64,000 bases of DNA from Eutrigla gurnardus (lineage: Eukaryota; Chordata; Actinopteri; Perciformes; Triglidae): positions 62,001 through 126,000 of the forward strand of contig CAUPSS010000273.1 in NCBI GenBank assembly GCA_963514095.1, written 5' to 3'. Position numbers and translations under genes: made by a program. The notes beneath the pieces were generated by a model, which made no database searches, had not been told where the DNA came from, and worked only from the letters and a program-made list of their open reading frames with translations. The number at the start of each line of letters is the position of its first letter. The first letter of the stretch is position 1. This document shows positions 23,335 through 35,382 of the stretch, piece by piece.

Positions 23335-25548
23335 CCCTCCATGTTGGTCTGCTCTGCTAGTCCCTCCATGTTGGTCTGCTCTGCTTGTCCCTCCATGTTG
23401 GTCTGCTCTGCTAGTCCCTCCATGTTGGTCTGGTGTGCCTGGCCCTCCATGATGGTCTGCTCTGCTAGTCCCTCCATGTTGGTCTGCTCTGCTAGTTCCT
23501 CCATGTTGGTCTGCTCTGCTAGTCCCTCCATGTTGGTCTGCTCTGCTAGTCCCTCCATGTTGGTCTGCTGGGCCTGGCCCTCCATGTTGGTCTGCTCTAA
23601 CTGTCCCTCCATGTTGGTCTGCTCTGCTAGTCCCTCCATGTTGGTCTGCTCTGCTAGTCCCTCCATGTTGGTCTGCTCTGCTAGTCCCTCCATGTTGGTC
23701 TGCTCTGCTAGTCCCTCCATGTTGGTCTGCTCTGCTAGTCCCTCCATGTTGGTCTGCTGTGCCTGGCCCTCCATGTTGGTCTGCTCTGCCAGTCCCTCCA
23801 TGTTGGTCTGCTCTGCTAGTCCCTCCATGTTGGTCTGCTGTGCCTGGCCCTCCATGTTGGTCTGCTCTGCTAGTCCCTCCATGTTGGTCTGCTCTGCTAG
23901 TCACTCCATGTTGGTCTGCTCTGCTAGTCCCTCCATGTTGGTCTGCTCTGCTAGTCCCTCCATGTTGGTCTGCTGTGCCTGGCCCTCCATGTTGGTCTGC
24001 TCTGCTAGTCCCTCCATGTTGGTCTGCTCTGCTAGTCCCTCCATGTTGGTCTGCTCTGCTAGTCCCTCCATGTTGGTCTGCTGTGCCTGGCCCTCCATGT
24101 TGGTCTTCTCTGCTAGTCCCTCCATGTTGGTCTGCTGGGCCTGGCCCTCCATGTTGGTCTGCTCTGCTAGTCCCTCCATGTTGGTCTGCTCTGCTAGTCC
24201 CTCCATGTTGGTCTGCTCTGCTAGTCCCTCCATGTTGGTCTGCTGGGCCTGGCCCTCCATGTTGGTCTGCTCTGCTAGTCCCTCCATGTTGGTCTGCTCT
24301 GCTAGTCCCTCCATGTTGGTCTGCTCTGGTAGTCCCTCCATGTTGGTCTGCTCTGCTAGTCCCTCCATGTTGGTCTGCTGGGCCTGTCCCTCCATGTTGG
24401 TCTGCTCTGCTTGTCCCTCCATGTTGGTCTGCTCTGCTAGTCCCTCCATGTTGGTCTGCTGGGCCTGTCCCTCCATGTTGGTCTGCTCTGCTTGTCCCTC
24501 CATGTTGGTCTGCTCTGCTAGTCCCTCCATGTTGGTCTGCTCTGCTAGTCCCTCCATGTTGGTCTGCTGTGCCTGGCCCTCCATGTTGGTCTGCTCTGCT
24601 AGTCCCTCCATGTTGGTCTGCTCTGCTAGTCCCTCCATGTTGGTCTGCTGGGCCTGTCCCTCCATGTTGGTCTGCTCTGCTTGTCCCTCCATGTTGGTCT
24701 GCTCTGCTAGTCCCTCCATGTTGGTCTGCTCTGCTAGTCCCTCCATGTTGGTCTGCTGTGCCTGGCCCTCCATGTTGGTCTGCTCTGCTAGTCCCTCCAT
24801 GTTGGTCTGCTCTGCTAGTCCCTCCATGTTGGTCTGCTCTGCTAGTCCCTCCATGTTGGTCTGCTGTGCCTGGCCCTCCATGTTGGTCTGCTCTGCTAGT
24901 CCCTCCATGTTGGTCTGCTCTGCTAGTCCCTCCATGTTGGTCTGCTCTGCTAGTCCCTCCATGTTGGTCTGCTCTGCTAGTCCCTCCATGTTGGTCTGCT
25001 GTGCCTGGCCCTCCATGTTGGTCTGCTCTGCTAGTCCCTCCATGTTGGTCTGCTGGGCCTGGCCCTCCATGTTGGTCTGCTCTGCTAGTCCCTCCATGTT
25101 GGTCTGCTCTGCTAGTCCCTCCATGTTGGTCTGCTCTGCTAGTCCCTCCATGTTGGTCTGCTGGGCCTGGCCCTCCATGTTGGTCTGCTCTGCTAGTCCC
25201 TCCATGTTGGTCTGCTGGGCCTGTCCCTCCATGTTGGTCTGCTCTGCTTGTCCCTCCATGTTGGTCTGCTCTGCTAGTCCCTCCATGTTGGTCTGCTGTG
25301 CCTGGCCCTCCATGTTGGTCTGCTCTGCTAGTCCCTCCATGTTGGTCTGCTCTGCTACTCCCTCCATGTTGGTCTGCTCTGCTAGTCCCTCCATGTTGGT
25401 CTGCTCTGCTAGTCCCTCCATGTTGGTCTGCTGTGCCTGGCCCTCCATGTTGGTCTGCTCTGCTAGTCCCTCCATGTTGGTCTGCTCTGCTAGTCCCTCC
25501 ATGTTGGTCTGCTCTGCTAGTCCCTCCATGTTGGTCTGCTCTGCTAGT
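23322..25548. repeat. 82-unit block
   Basis: Remnant followed by consensus and TCTGCTTGT units, then GGTGTGCC/CATGATGG (about 23,432-23,452), AGTTCCTCC near 23,496, TCTAACTGT at 23595 and TCACTCC at 23901. The opening resembles 27290 and 30880. The later part follows the partial 1,269-bp period, with one extra TGGGCCTGT/TCTGCTTGT pair near 24,650. Confidence 0.8.
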
Positions 25549-25561
25549 CTGCTCTGCTAGT
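25549..25561. repeat. 13-bp truncated unit 14
   Basis: Class i; 64 units to the next, as at 216. Confidence 0.97.
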
Positions 25562-27289
25562 CCCTCCATGTTGGTCTGCTCTGCTAGTCCCTCCATGTTG
25601 GTCTGCTGTGCCTGGCCCTCCATGTTGGTCTGCTCTGCTAGTCCCTCCATGTTGGTCTGCTCTGCTAGTCCCTCCATGTTGGTCTGCTCTGCTAGTCCCT
25701 CCATGTTGGTCTGCTCTGCTAGTCCCTCCATGTTGGTCTGCTGGGCCTGTCCCTCCATGTTGGTCTGCTCTGCTTGTCCCTCCATGTTGGTCTGCTCTGC
25801 TAGTCCCTCCATGTTGGTCTGCTGTGCCTGGCCCTCCATGTTGGTCTGCTCTGCTAGTCCCTCCATGTTGGTCTGCTCTGCTAGTCCCTCCATGTTGGTC
25901 TGCTCTGCTAGTCCCTCCATGTTGGTCTGCTCTGCTAGTCCCTCCATGTTGGTCTGCTCTGCTTGTCCCTCCATGTTGGTCTGCTCTGCTAGTCCCTCCA
26001 TGTTGGTCTGCTGTGCCTGGCCCTCCATGTTGGTCTGCTCTGCTAGTCCCTCCATGTTGGTCTGCTCTGCTAGTCCCTCCATGTTGGTCTGCTCTGCTAG
26101 TCCCTCCATGTTGGTCTGCTCTGCTAGTCCCTCCATGTTGGTCTGCTGGGCCTGTCCCTCCATGTTGGTCTGATCTGCTAGTCCCTCCATGTTGGTCTGC
26201 TCTGCTAGTCCCTCCATGTTGGTCTGCTCTGCTAGTCCCTCCATGTTGGTCTGCTCTGCTAGTCCCTCCATGTTGGTCTGCTGTGCCTGTCCCTCCATGT
26301 TGGTCTGCTCTGCTTGTCCCTCCATGTTGGTCTGCTGTGCTAGTCCCTCCATGTTGGTCTGCTCTGCTAGTCCCTCCATGTTGGTCTGCTCTGCTAGTCC
26401 CTCCATGTTGGTCTGCTCTGCTAGTCCCTCCATGTTGGTCTGCTCTGCTAGTCCCTCCATGTTGGTCTGCTGGGCCTGTCCCTCCATGTTGGTCTGCTCT
26501 GCTTGTCCCTCCATGTTGGTCTGCTCTGCTAGTCCCTCCATGTTGGTCTGCTGTGCCTGGCCCTCCATGTTGGTCTGCTCTGCTAGTCCCTCCATGTTGG
26601 TCTGCTCTGCTAGTCCCTCCATGTTGGTCTGCTGTGCCTGGCCCTCCATGTTGGTCTGCTCTGCTAGTCCCTCCATGTTGGTCTGCTCTGCTAGTCCCTC
26701 CATGTTGGTCTGCTCTGCTAGTCCCTCCATGTTGGTCTGCTGGGCCTGTCCCTCCATGTTGGTCTGCTCTGCTTGTCCCTCCATGTTGGTCTGCTCTGCT
26801 AGTCCCTCCATGTTGGTCTGCTGTGCCTGGCCCTCCATGTTGGTCTGCTCTGCTAGTCCCTCCATGTTGGTCTGCTCTGCTAGTCCCTCCATGTTGGTCT
26901 GCTGTGCCTGGCCCTCCATGTTGGTCTGCTCTGCTACTCCCTCCATGTTGGTCTGCTCTGCTAGTCCCTCCATGTTGGTCTGCTGTGCCTGGCCCTCCAT
27001 GTTGGTCTGCTCTGCTAGTCCCTCCATGTTGGTCTGCTCTGCTAGTCCCTCCATGTTGGTCTGGTGTGCCTGGCCCTCCATGATGGTCTGCTCTGCTAGT
27101 CCCTCCATGTTGGTCTGCTCTGCTAGTCCCTCCATGTTGGTCTGCTCTGCTTGTCCCTCCATGTTGGTCTGCTCTGCTAGTCCCTCCATGTTGGTCTGCT
27201 GTGCCTGGCCCTCCATGTTGGTCTGCTCTGCTAGTCCCTCCATGTTGGTCTGCTCTGCTAGTCCCTCCATGTTGGTCTGCTCTGCTAGT
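25549..27289. repeat. 1,741-bp block, copy 2
   Basis: Same length (64 units plus 13 bp) and same order of variants as 216-1956, which lies 25,333 bp to the left. It keeps the consensus T at the position where copy 1 has its private G (290). It is followed directly by the 3,590-bp tandem duplication. Confidence 0.85.
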
Positions 27290-27302
27290 CTGCTCTGCTA
27301 GT
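27290..27302. repeat. 13-bp truncated unit 15
   Basis: Class ii; 84 units to the next. Confidence 0.97.
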
Positions 27303-29570
27303 CCCTCCATGTTGGTCTGCTCTGCTAGTCCCTCCATGTTGGTCTGCTCTGCTTGTCCCTCCATGTTGGTCTGCTCTGCTAGTCCCTCCATGTTGGTCTG
27401 GTGTGCCTGGCCCTCCATGATGGTCTGCTCTGCTAGTCCCTCCATGTTGGTCTGCTCTGCTAGTTCCTCCATGTTGGTCTGCTCTGCTAGTCCCTCCATG
27501 TTGGTCTGCTCTGCTAGTCCCTCCATGTTGGTCTGCTGGGCCTGGCCCTCCATGTTGGTCTGCTCTAACTGTCCCTCCATGTTGGTCTGCTCTGCTAGTC
27601 CCTCCATGTTGGTCTGCTCTGCTAGTCCCTCCATGTTGGTCTGCTCTGCTAGTCCCTCCATGTTGGTCTGCTCTGCTAGTCCCTCCATGTTGGTCTGCTC
27701 TGCTAGTCCCTCCATGTTGGTCTGCTGTGCCTGGCCCTCCATGTTGGTCTGCTCTGCCAGTCCCTCCATGTTGGTCTGCTCTGCTAGTCCCTCCATGTTG
27801 GTCTGCTGTGCCTGGCCCTCCATGTTGGTCTGCTCTGCTAGTCCCTCCATGTTGGTCTGCTCTGCTAGTCACTCCATGTTGGTCTGCTCTGCTAGTCCCT
27901 CCATGTTGGTCTGCTCTGCTAGTCCCTCCATGTTGGTCTGCTGTGCCTGGCCCTCCATGTTGGTCTGCTCTGCTAGTCCCTCCATGTTGGTCTGCTCTGC
28001 TAGTCCCTCCATGTTGGTCTGCTCTGCTAGTCCCTCCATGTTGGTCTGCTGTGCCTGGCCCTCCATGTTGGTCTTCTCTGCTAGTCCCTCCATGTTGGTC
28101 TGCTGGGCCTGGCCCTCCATGTTGGTCTGCTCTTCTAGTCCCTCCATGTTGGTCTGCTCTGCTAGTCCCTCCATGTTGGTCTGCTCTGCTAGTCCCTCCA
28201 TGTTGGTCTGCTGGGCCTGGCCCTCCATGTTGGTCTGCTCTGCTAGTCCCTCCATGTTGGTCTGCTCTGCTAGTCCCTCCATGTTGGTCTGCTCTGGTAG
28301 TCCCTCCATGTTGGTCTGCTCTGCTAGTCCCTCCATGTTGGTCTGCTGGGCCTGTCCCTCCATGTTGGTCTGCTCTGCTTGTCCCTCCATGTTGGTCTGC
28401 TCTGCTAGTCCCTCCATGTTGGTCTGCTGGGCCTGTCCCTCCATGTTGGTCTGCTCTGCTTGTCCCTCCATGTTGGTCTGCTCTGCTAGTCCCTCCATGT
28501 TGGTCTGCTCTGCTAGTCCCTCCATGTTGGTCTGCTCTGCTTGTCCCTCCATGTTGGTCTGCTCTGCTAGTCCCTCCATGTTGGTCTGCTCTGCTAGTCC
28601 CTCCATGTTGGTCTGCTGTGCCTGGCCCTCCATGTTGGTCTGCTCTGCTAGTCCCTCCATGTTGGTCTGCTCTGCTAGTCCCTCCATGTTGGTCTGCTCT
28701 GCTAGTCCCTCCATGTTGGTCTGCTGTGCCTGGCCCTCCATGTTGGTCTGCTCTGCTAGTCCCTCCATGTTGGTCTGCTCTGCTAGTCCCTCCATGTTGG
28801 TCTGCTGTGCCTGGCCCTCCATGTTGGTCTGCTCTGCTAGTCCCTCCATGTTGGTCTGCTCTGCTAGTCCCTCCATGTTGGTCTGCTCTGCTAGTCCCTC
28901 CATGTTGGTCTGCTGTGCCTGGCCCTCCATGTTGGTCTGCTCTGCTAGTCCCTCCATGTTGGTCTGCTCTGCTAGTCCCTCCATGTTGGTCTGCTCTGCT
29001 AGTCCCTCCATGTTGGTCTGCTCTGCTAGTCCCTCCATGTTGGTCTGCTGTGCCTGGCCCTCCATGTTGGTCTGCTCTGCTAGTCCCTCCATGTTGGTCT
29101 GCTGGGCCTGGCCCTCCATGTTGGTCTGCTCTGCTAGTCCCTCCATGTTGGTCTGCTCTGCTAGTCCCTCCATGTTGGTCTGCTCTGCTAGTCCCTCCAT
29201 GTTGGTCTGCTGGGCCTGGCCCTCCATGTTGGTCTGCTCTGCTAGTCCCTCCATGTTGGTCTGCTGGGCCTGTCCCTCCATGTTGGTCTGCTCTGCTTGT
29301 CCCTCCATGTTGGTCTGCTCTGCTAGTCCCTCCATGTTGGTCTGCTGTGCCTGGCCCTCCATGTTGGTCTGCTCTGCTAGTCCCTCCATGTTGGTCTGCT
29401 CTGCTACTCCCTCCATGTTGGTCTGCTCTGCTAGTCCCTCCATGTTGGTCTGCTCTGCTAGTCCCTCCATGTTGGTCTGCTGTGCCTGGCCCTCCATGTT
29501 GGTCTGCTCTGCTAGTCCCTCCATGTTGGTCTGCTCTGCTAGTCCCTCCATGTTGGTCTGCTCTGCTAGT

Positions 29571-29583
29571 CTGCTCTGCTAGT
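29571..29583. repeat. 13-bp truncated unit 16
   Basis: Class i; 48 units to the next. Confidence 0.97.
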
Positions 29584-30250
29584 CCCTCCATGTTGGTCTG
29601 CTCTGCTAGTCCCTCCATGTTGGTCTGCTGTGCCTGGCCCTCCATGTTGGTCTGCTCTGCTAGTCCCTCCATGTTGGTCTGCTCTGCTAGTCCCTCCATG
29701 TTGGTCTGCTCTGCTAGTCCCTCCATGTTGGTCTGCTCTGCTAGTCCCTCCATGTTGGTCTGCTGGGCCTGTCCCTCCATGTTGGTCTGCTCTGCTACTC
29801 CCTCCATGTTGGTCTGCTCTGCTAGTCCCTCCATGTTGGTCTGCTCTTCTAGTCCCTCCATGTTGGTCTGCTCTGCTAGTCCCTCCATGTTGGTCTGCTC
29901 TGCTAGTCCCTCCATGTTGGTCTGCTGGGCCTGGCCCTCCATGTTGGTCTGCTCTGCTAGTCCCTCCATGTTGGTCTGCTCTGCTAGTCCCTCCATGTTG
30001 GTCTGCTCTGGTAGTCCCTCCATGTTGGTCTGCTCTGCTAGTCCCTCCATGTTGGTCTGCTGGGCCTGTCCCTCCATGTTGGTCTGCTCTGCTTGTCCCT
30101 CCATGTTGGTCTGCTCTGCTAGTCCCTCCATGTTGGTCTGCTGGGCCTGTCCCTCCATGTTGGTCTGCTCTGCTTGTCCCTCCATGTTGGTCTGCTCTGC
30201 TAGTCCCTCCATGTTGGTCTGCTCTGCTAGTCCCTCCATGTTGGTCTGCT

Positions 30251-30879
30251 CTGCTAGTCCCTCCATGTTGGTCTGCTCTGCTAGTCCCTCCATGTTGGTC
30301 TGCTCTGCTAGTCCCTCCATGTTGGTCTGCTGGGCCTGTCCCTCCATGTTGGTCTGCTCTGCTTGTCCCTCCATGTTGGTCTGCTCTGCTAGTCCCTCCA
30401 TGTTGGTCTGCTGTGCCTGGCCCTCCATGTTGGTCTGCTCTGCTAGTCCCTCCATGTTGGTCTGCTCTGCTAGTCCCTCCATGTTGGTCTGCTGTGCCTG
30501 GCCCTCCATGTTGGTCTGCTCTGCTACTCCCTCCATGTTGGTCTGCTCTGCTAGTCCCTCCATGTTGGTCTGCTGTGCCTGGCCCTCCATGTTGGTCTGC
30601 TCTGCTAGTCCCTCCATGTTGGTCTGCTCTGCTAGTCCCTCCATGTTGGTCTGGTGTGCCTGGCCCTCCATGATGGTCTGCTCTGCTAGTCCCTCCATGT
30701 TGGTCTGCTCTGCTAGTCCCTCCATGTTGGTCTGCTCTGCTTGTCCCTCCATGTTGGTCTGCTCTGCTAGTCCCTCCATGTTGGTCTGCTGTGCCTGGCC
30801 CTCCATGTTGGTCTGCTCTGCTAGTCCCTCCATGTTGGTCTGCTCTGCTAGTCCCTCCATGTTGGTCTGCTCTGCTAGT
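30251..30879. repeat. Tail of 3,590-bp copy 1
   Basis: Ordinary units ending in the GGTGTGCC/CATGATGG pair near 30,652-30,672 and several TGTGCCTGG units. The order resembles the ends of the 1,741-bp blocks (about 1,340-1,956 and 26,670-27,289). Confidence 0.75.
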
Positions 30880-30892
30880 CTGCTCTGCTAGT
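30880..30892. repeat. 13-bp truncated unit 17
   Basis: Class ii; 84 units to the next; copy of 27290. Confidence 0.97.
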
Positions 30893-33160
30893 CCCTCCAT
30901 GTTGGTCTGCTCTGCTAGTCCCTCCATGTTGGTCTGCTCTGCTTGTCCCTCCATGTTGGTCTGCTCTGCTAGTCCCTCCATGTTGGTCTGGTGTGCCTGG
31001 CCCTCCATGATGGTCTGCTCTGCTAGTCCCTCCATGTTGGTCTGCTCTGCTAGTTCCTCCATGTTGGTCTGCTCTGCTAGTCCCTCCATGTTGGTCTGCT
31101 CTGCTAGTCCCTCCATGTTGGTCTGCTGGGCCTGGCCCTCCATGTTGGTCTGCTCTAACTGTCCCTCCATGTTGGTCTGCTCTGCTAGTCCCTCCATGTT
31201 GGTCTGCTCTGCTAGTCCCTCCATGTTGGTCTGCTCTGCTAGTCCCTCCATGTTGGTCTGCTCTGCTAGTCCCTCCATGTTGGTCTGCTCTGCTAGTCCC
31301 TCCATGTTGGTCTGCTGTGCCTGGCCCTCCATGTTGGTCTGCTCTGCCAGTCCCTCCATGTTGGTCTGCTCTGCTAGTCCCTCCATGTTGGTCTGCTGTG
31401 CCTGGCCCTCCATGTTGGTCTGCTCTGCTAGTCCCTCCATGTTGGTCTGCTCTGCTAGTCACTCCATGTTGGTCTGCTCTGCTAGTCCCTCCATGTTGGT
31501 CTGCTCTGCTAGTCCCTCCATGTTGGTCTGCTGTGCCTGGCCCTCCATGTTGGTCTGCTCTGCTAGTCCCTCCATGTTGGTCTGCTCTGCTAGTCCCTCC
31601 ATGTTGGTCTGCTCTGCTAGTCCCTCCATGTTGGTCTGCTGTGCCTGGCCCTCCATGTTGGTCTTCTCTGCTAGTCCCTCCATGTTGGTCTGCTGGGCCT
31701 GGCCCTCCATGTTGGTCTGCTCTTCTAGTCCCTCCATGTTGGTCTGCTCTGCTAGTCCCTCCATGTTGGTCTGCTCTGCTAGTCCCTCCATGTTGGTCTG
31801 CTGGGCCTGGCCCTCCATGTTGGTCTGCTCTGCTAGTCCCTCCATGTTGGTCTGCTCTGCTAGTCCCTCCATGTTGGTCTGCTCTGGTAGTCCCTCCATG
31901 TTGGTCTGCTCTGCTAGTCCCTCCATGTTGGTCTGCTGGGCCTGTCCCTCCATGTTGGTCTGCTCTGCTTGTCCCTCCATGTTGGTCTGCTCTGCTAGTC
32001 CCTCCATGTTGGTCTGCTGGGCCTGTCCCTCCATGTTGGTCTGCTCTGCTTGTCCCTCCATGTTGGTCTGCTCTGCTAGTCCCTCCATGTTGGTCTGCTC
32101 TGCTAGTCCCTCCATGTTGGTCTGCTCTGCTTGTCCCTCCATGTTGGTCTGCTCTGCTAGTCCCTCCATGTTGGTCTGCTCTGCTAGTCCCTCCATGTTG
32201 GTCTGCTGTGCCTGGCCCTCCATGTTGGTCTGCTCTGCTAGTCCCTCCATGTTGGTCTGCTCTGCTAGTCCCTCCATGTTGGTCTGCTCTGCTAGTCCCT
32301 CCATGTTGGTCTGCTGTGCCTGGCCCTCCATGTTGGTCTGCTCTGCTAGTCCCTCCATGTTGGTCTGCTCTGCTAGTCCCTCCATGTTGGTCTGCTGTGC
32401 CTGGCCCTCCATGTTGGTCTGCTCTGCTAGTCCCTCCATGTTGGTCTGCTCTGCTAGTCCCTCCATGTTGGTCTGCTCTGCTAGTCCCTCCATGTTGGTC
32501 TGCTGTGCCTGGCCCTCCATGTTGGTCTGCTCTGCTAGTCCCTCCATGTTGGTCTGCTCTGCTAGTCCCTCCATGTTGGTCTGCTCTGCTAGTCCCTCCA
32601 TGTTGGTCTGCTCTGCTAGTCCCTCCATGTTGGTCTGCTGTGCCTGGCCCTCCATGTTGGTCTGCTCTGCTAGTCCCTCCATGTTGGTCTGCTGGGCCTG
32701 GCCCTCCATGTTGGTCTGCTCTGCTAGTCCCTCCATGTTGGTCTGCTCTGCTAGTCCCTCCATGTTGGTCTGCTCTGCTAGTCCCTCCATGTTGGTCTGC
32801 TGGGCCTGGCCCTCCATGTTGGTCTGCTCTGCTAGTCCCTCCATGTTGGTCTGCTGGGCCTGTCCCTCCATGTTGGTCTGCTCTGCTTGTCCCTCCATGT
32901 TGGTCTGCTCTGCTAGTCCCTCCATGTTGGTCTGCTGTGCCTGGCCCTCCATGTTGGTCTGCTCTGCTAGTCCCTCCATGTTGGTCTGCTCTGCTACTCC
33001 CTCCATGTTGGTCTGCTCTGCTAGTCCCTCCATGTTGGTCTGCTCTGCTAGTCCCTCCATGTTGGTCTGCTGTGCCTGGCCCTCCATGTTGGTCTGCTCT
33101 GCTAGTCCCTCCATGTTGGTCTGCTCTGCTAGTCCCTCCATGTTGGTCTGCTCTGCTAGT

Positions 33161-33173
33161 CTGCTCTGCTAGT
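33161..33173. repeat. 13-bp truncated unit 18
   Basis: Class i; 81 full units plus the 9-bp unit to the next; copy of 29571. Confidence 0.97.
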
Positions 33174-33840
33174 CCCTCCATGTTGGTCTGCTCTGCTAGT
33201 CCCTCCATGTTGGTCTGCTGTGCCTGGCCCTCCATGTTGGTCTGCTCTGCTAGTCCCTCCATGTTGGTCTGCTCTGCTAGTCCCTCCATGTTGGTCTGCT
33301 CTGCTAGTCCCTCCATGTTGGTCTGCTCTGCTAGTCCCTCCATGTTGGTCTGCTGGGCCTGTCCCTCCATGTTGGTCTGCTCTGCTACTCCCTCCATGTT
33401 GGTCTGCTCTGCTAGTCCCTCCATGTTGGTCTGCTCTTCTAGTCCCTCCATGTTGGTCTGCTCTGCTAGTCCCTCCATGTTGGTCTGCTCTGCTAGTCCC
33501 TCCATGTTGGTCTGCTGGGCCTGGCCCTCCATGTTGGTCTGCTCTGCTAGTCCCTCCATGTTGGTCTGCTCTGCTAGTCCCTCCATGTTGGTCTGCTCTG
33601 GTAGTCCCTCCATGTTGGTCTGCTCTGCTAGTCCCTCCATGTTGGTCTGCTGGGCCTGTCCCTCCATGTTGGTCTGCTCTGCTTGTCCCTCCATGTTGGT
33701 CTGCTCTGCTAGTCCCTCCATGTTGGTCTGCTGGGCCTGTCCCTCCATGTTGGTCTGCTCTGCTTGTCCCTCCATGTTGGTCTGCTCTGCTAGTCCCTCC
33801 ATGTTGGTCTGCTCTGCTAGTCCCTCCATGTTGGTCTGCT

Positions 33841-35369
33841 GTGCCTGGCCCTCCATGTTGGTCTGCTCTGCTAGTCCCTCCATGTTGGTCTGCTCTGCTA
33901 GTCCCTCCATGTTGGTCTGCTCTGCTAGTCCCTCCATGTTGGTCTGCTGTGCCTGGCCCTCCATGTTGGTCTGCTCTGCTAGTCCCTCCATGTTGGTCTG
34001 CTCTGCTAGTCCCTCCATGTTGGTCTGCTCTGCTAGTCCCTCCATGTTGGTCTGCTCTGCTAGTCCCTCCATGTTGGTCTGCTCTGCTAGTCCCTCCATG
34101 TTGGTCTGCTCTGCTTGTCCCTCCATGTTGGTCTGCTCTGCTAGTCCCTCCATGTTGGTCTGCTGTGCCTGGCCCTCCATGTTGGTCTGCTCTGCTAGTC
34201 CCTCCATGTTGGTCTGCTCTGCTAGTCCCTCCATGTTGGTCTGCTCTGCTAGTCCCTCCATGTTGGTCTGCTCTGCTAGTCCCTCCATGTTGGTCTGCTG
34301 GGCCTGTCCCTCCATGTTGGTCTGATCTGCTAGTCCCTCCATGTTGGTCTGCTCTGCTAGTCCTGCTAGTCCCTCCATGTTGGTCTGCTCTGCTAGTCCC
34401 TCCATGTTGGTCTGCTGTGCCTGTCCCTCCATGTTGGTCTGCTCTGCTTGTCCCTCCATGTTGGTCTGCTGTGCTAGTCCCTCCATGTTGGTCTGCTCTG
34501 CTAGTCCCTCCATGTTGGTCTGCTCTGCTAGTCCCTCCATGTTGGTCTGCTCTGCTAGTCCCTCCATGTTGGTCTGCTCTGCTAGTCCCTCCATGTTGGT
34601 CTGCTGGGCCTGTCCCTCCATGTTGGTCTGCTCTGCTTGTCCCTCCATGTTGGTCTGCTCTGCTAGTCCCTCCATGTTGGTCTGCTGTGCCTGGCCCTCC
34701 ATGTTGGTCTGCTCTGCTAGTCCCTCCATGTTGGTCTGCTCTGCTAGTCCCTCCATGTTGGTCTGCTGTGCCTGGCCCTCCATGTTGGTCTGCTCTGCTA
34801 GTCCCTCCATGTTGGTCTGCTCTGCTAGTCCCTCCATGTTGGTCTGCTCTGCTTGTCCCTCCATGTTGGTCTGCTCTGCTAGTCCCTCCATGTTGGTCTG
34901 CTGTGCCTGGCCCTCCATGTTGGTCTGCTCTGCTAGTCCCTCCATGTTGGTCTGCTCTGCTAGTCCCTCCATGTTGGTCTGCTGTGCCTGGCCCTCCATG
35001 TTGGTCTGCTCTGCTACTCCCTCCATGTTGGTCTGCTCTGCTAGTCCCTCCATGTTGGTCTGCTGTGCCTGGCCCTCCATGTTGGTCTGCTCTGCTAGTC
35101 CCTCCATGTTGGTCTGCTCTGCTAGTCCCTCCATGTTGGTCTGGTGTGCCTGGCCCTCCATGATGGTCTGCTCTGCTAGTCCCTCCATGTTGGTCTGCTC
35201 TGCTAGTCCCTCCATGTTGGTCTGCTCTGCTTGTCCCTCCATGTTGGTCTGCTCTGCTAGTCCCTCCATGTTGGTCTGCTGTGCCTGGCCCTCCATGTTG
35301 GTCTGCTCTGCTAGTCCCTCCATGTTGGTCTGCTCTGCTAGTCCCTCCATGTTGGTCTGCTCTGCTAGT
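33841..35369. repeat. Tail of 3,590-bp copy 2 with in-frame truncated unit
   Basis: The interval from remnant 33161 to 35370 is 81 full units plus 13 plus 9 bp, the only interval in the window that needs a 9-bp piece. The right end has the GGTGTGCC/CATGATGG pair near 35,142-35,162 and resembles the end of the 1,741-bp blocks. Confidence 0.8.
34362..34370. repeat. Unique 9-bp truncated unit
   Basis: CCTGCTAGT sits between two normal units: a 27-bp unit that has lost 18 bases. Because 9 is divisible by 3 the phase on either strand is kept (minus strand gains Gly-Leu-Ala). It is seen once only, so it probably arose after the larger duplications. Confidence 0.93.
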
Positions 35370-35382
35370 CTGCTCTGCTAGT
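35370..35382. repeat. 13-bp truncated unit 19
   Basis: Class ii; 26 units to the next. Confidence 0.97.

Larger units (their letters stand above)
27290..30250. repeat. 3,590-bp tandem duplication, copy 1 (shared part)
   Basis: Contains two truncated units (27290, 29571), TCTAACTGT at 27563 and TCACTCC at 27869. Every marker recurs at +3,590. Translations over 27201-29582 and 30791-33172 are the same length with no difference seen. The copies part at 30251 (consensus unit here, TGTGCCTGG there). Confidence 0.87.
30880..33840. repeat. 3,590-bp tandem duplication, copy 2 (shared part)
   Basis: Remnants at 30880 and 33161, TCTAACTGT at 31153 and TCACTCC at 31459 all sit 3,590 bp right of their counterparts. 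After 33841 the sequence leads to a GTCTGATCT unit and the only 9-bp truncated unit in the window. Confidence 0.87.
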
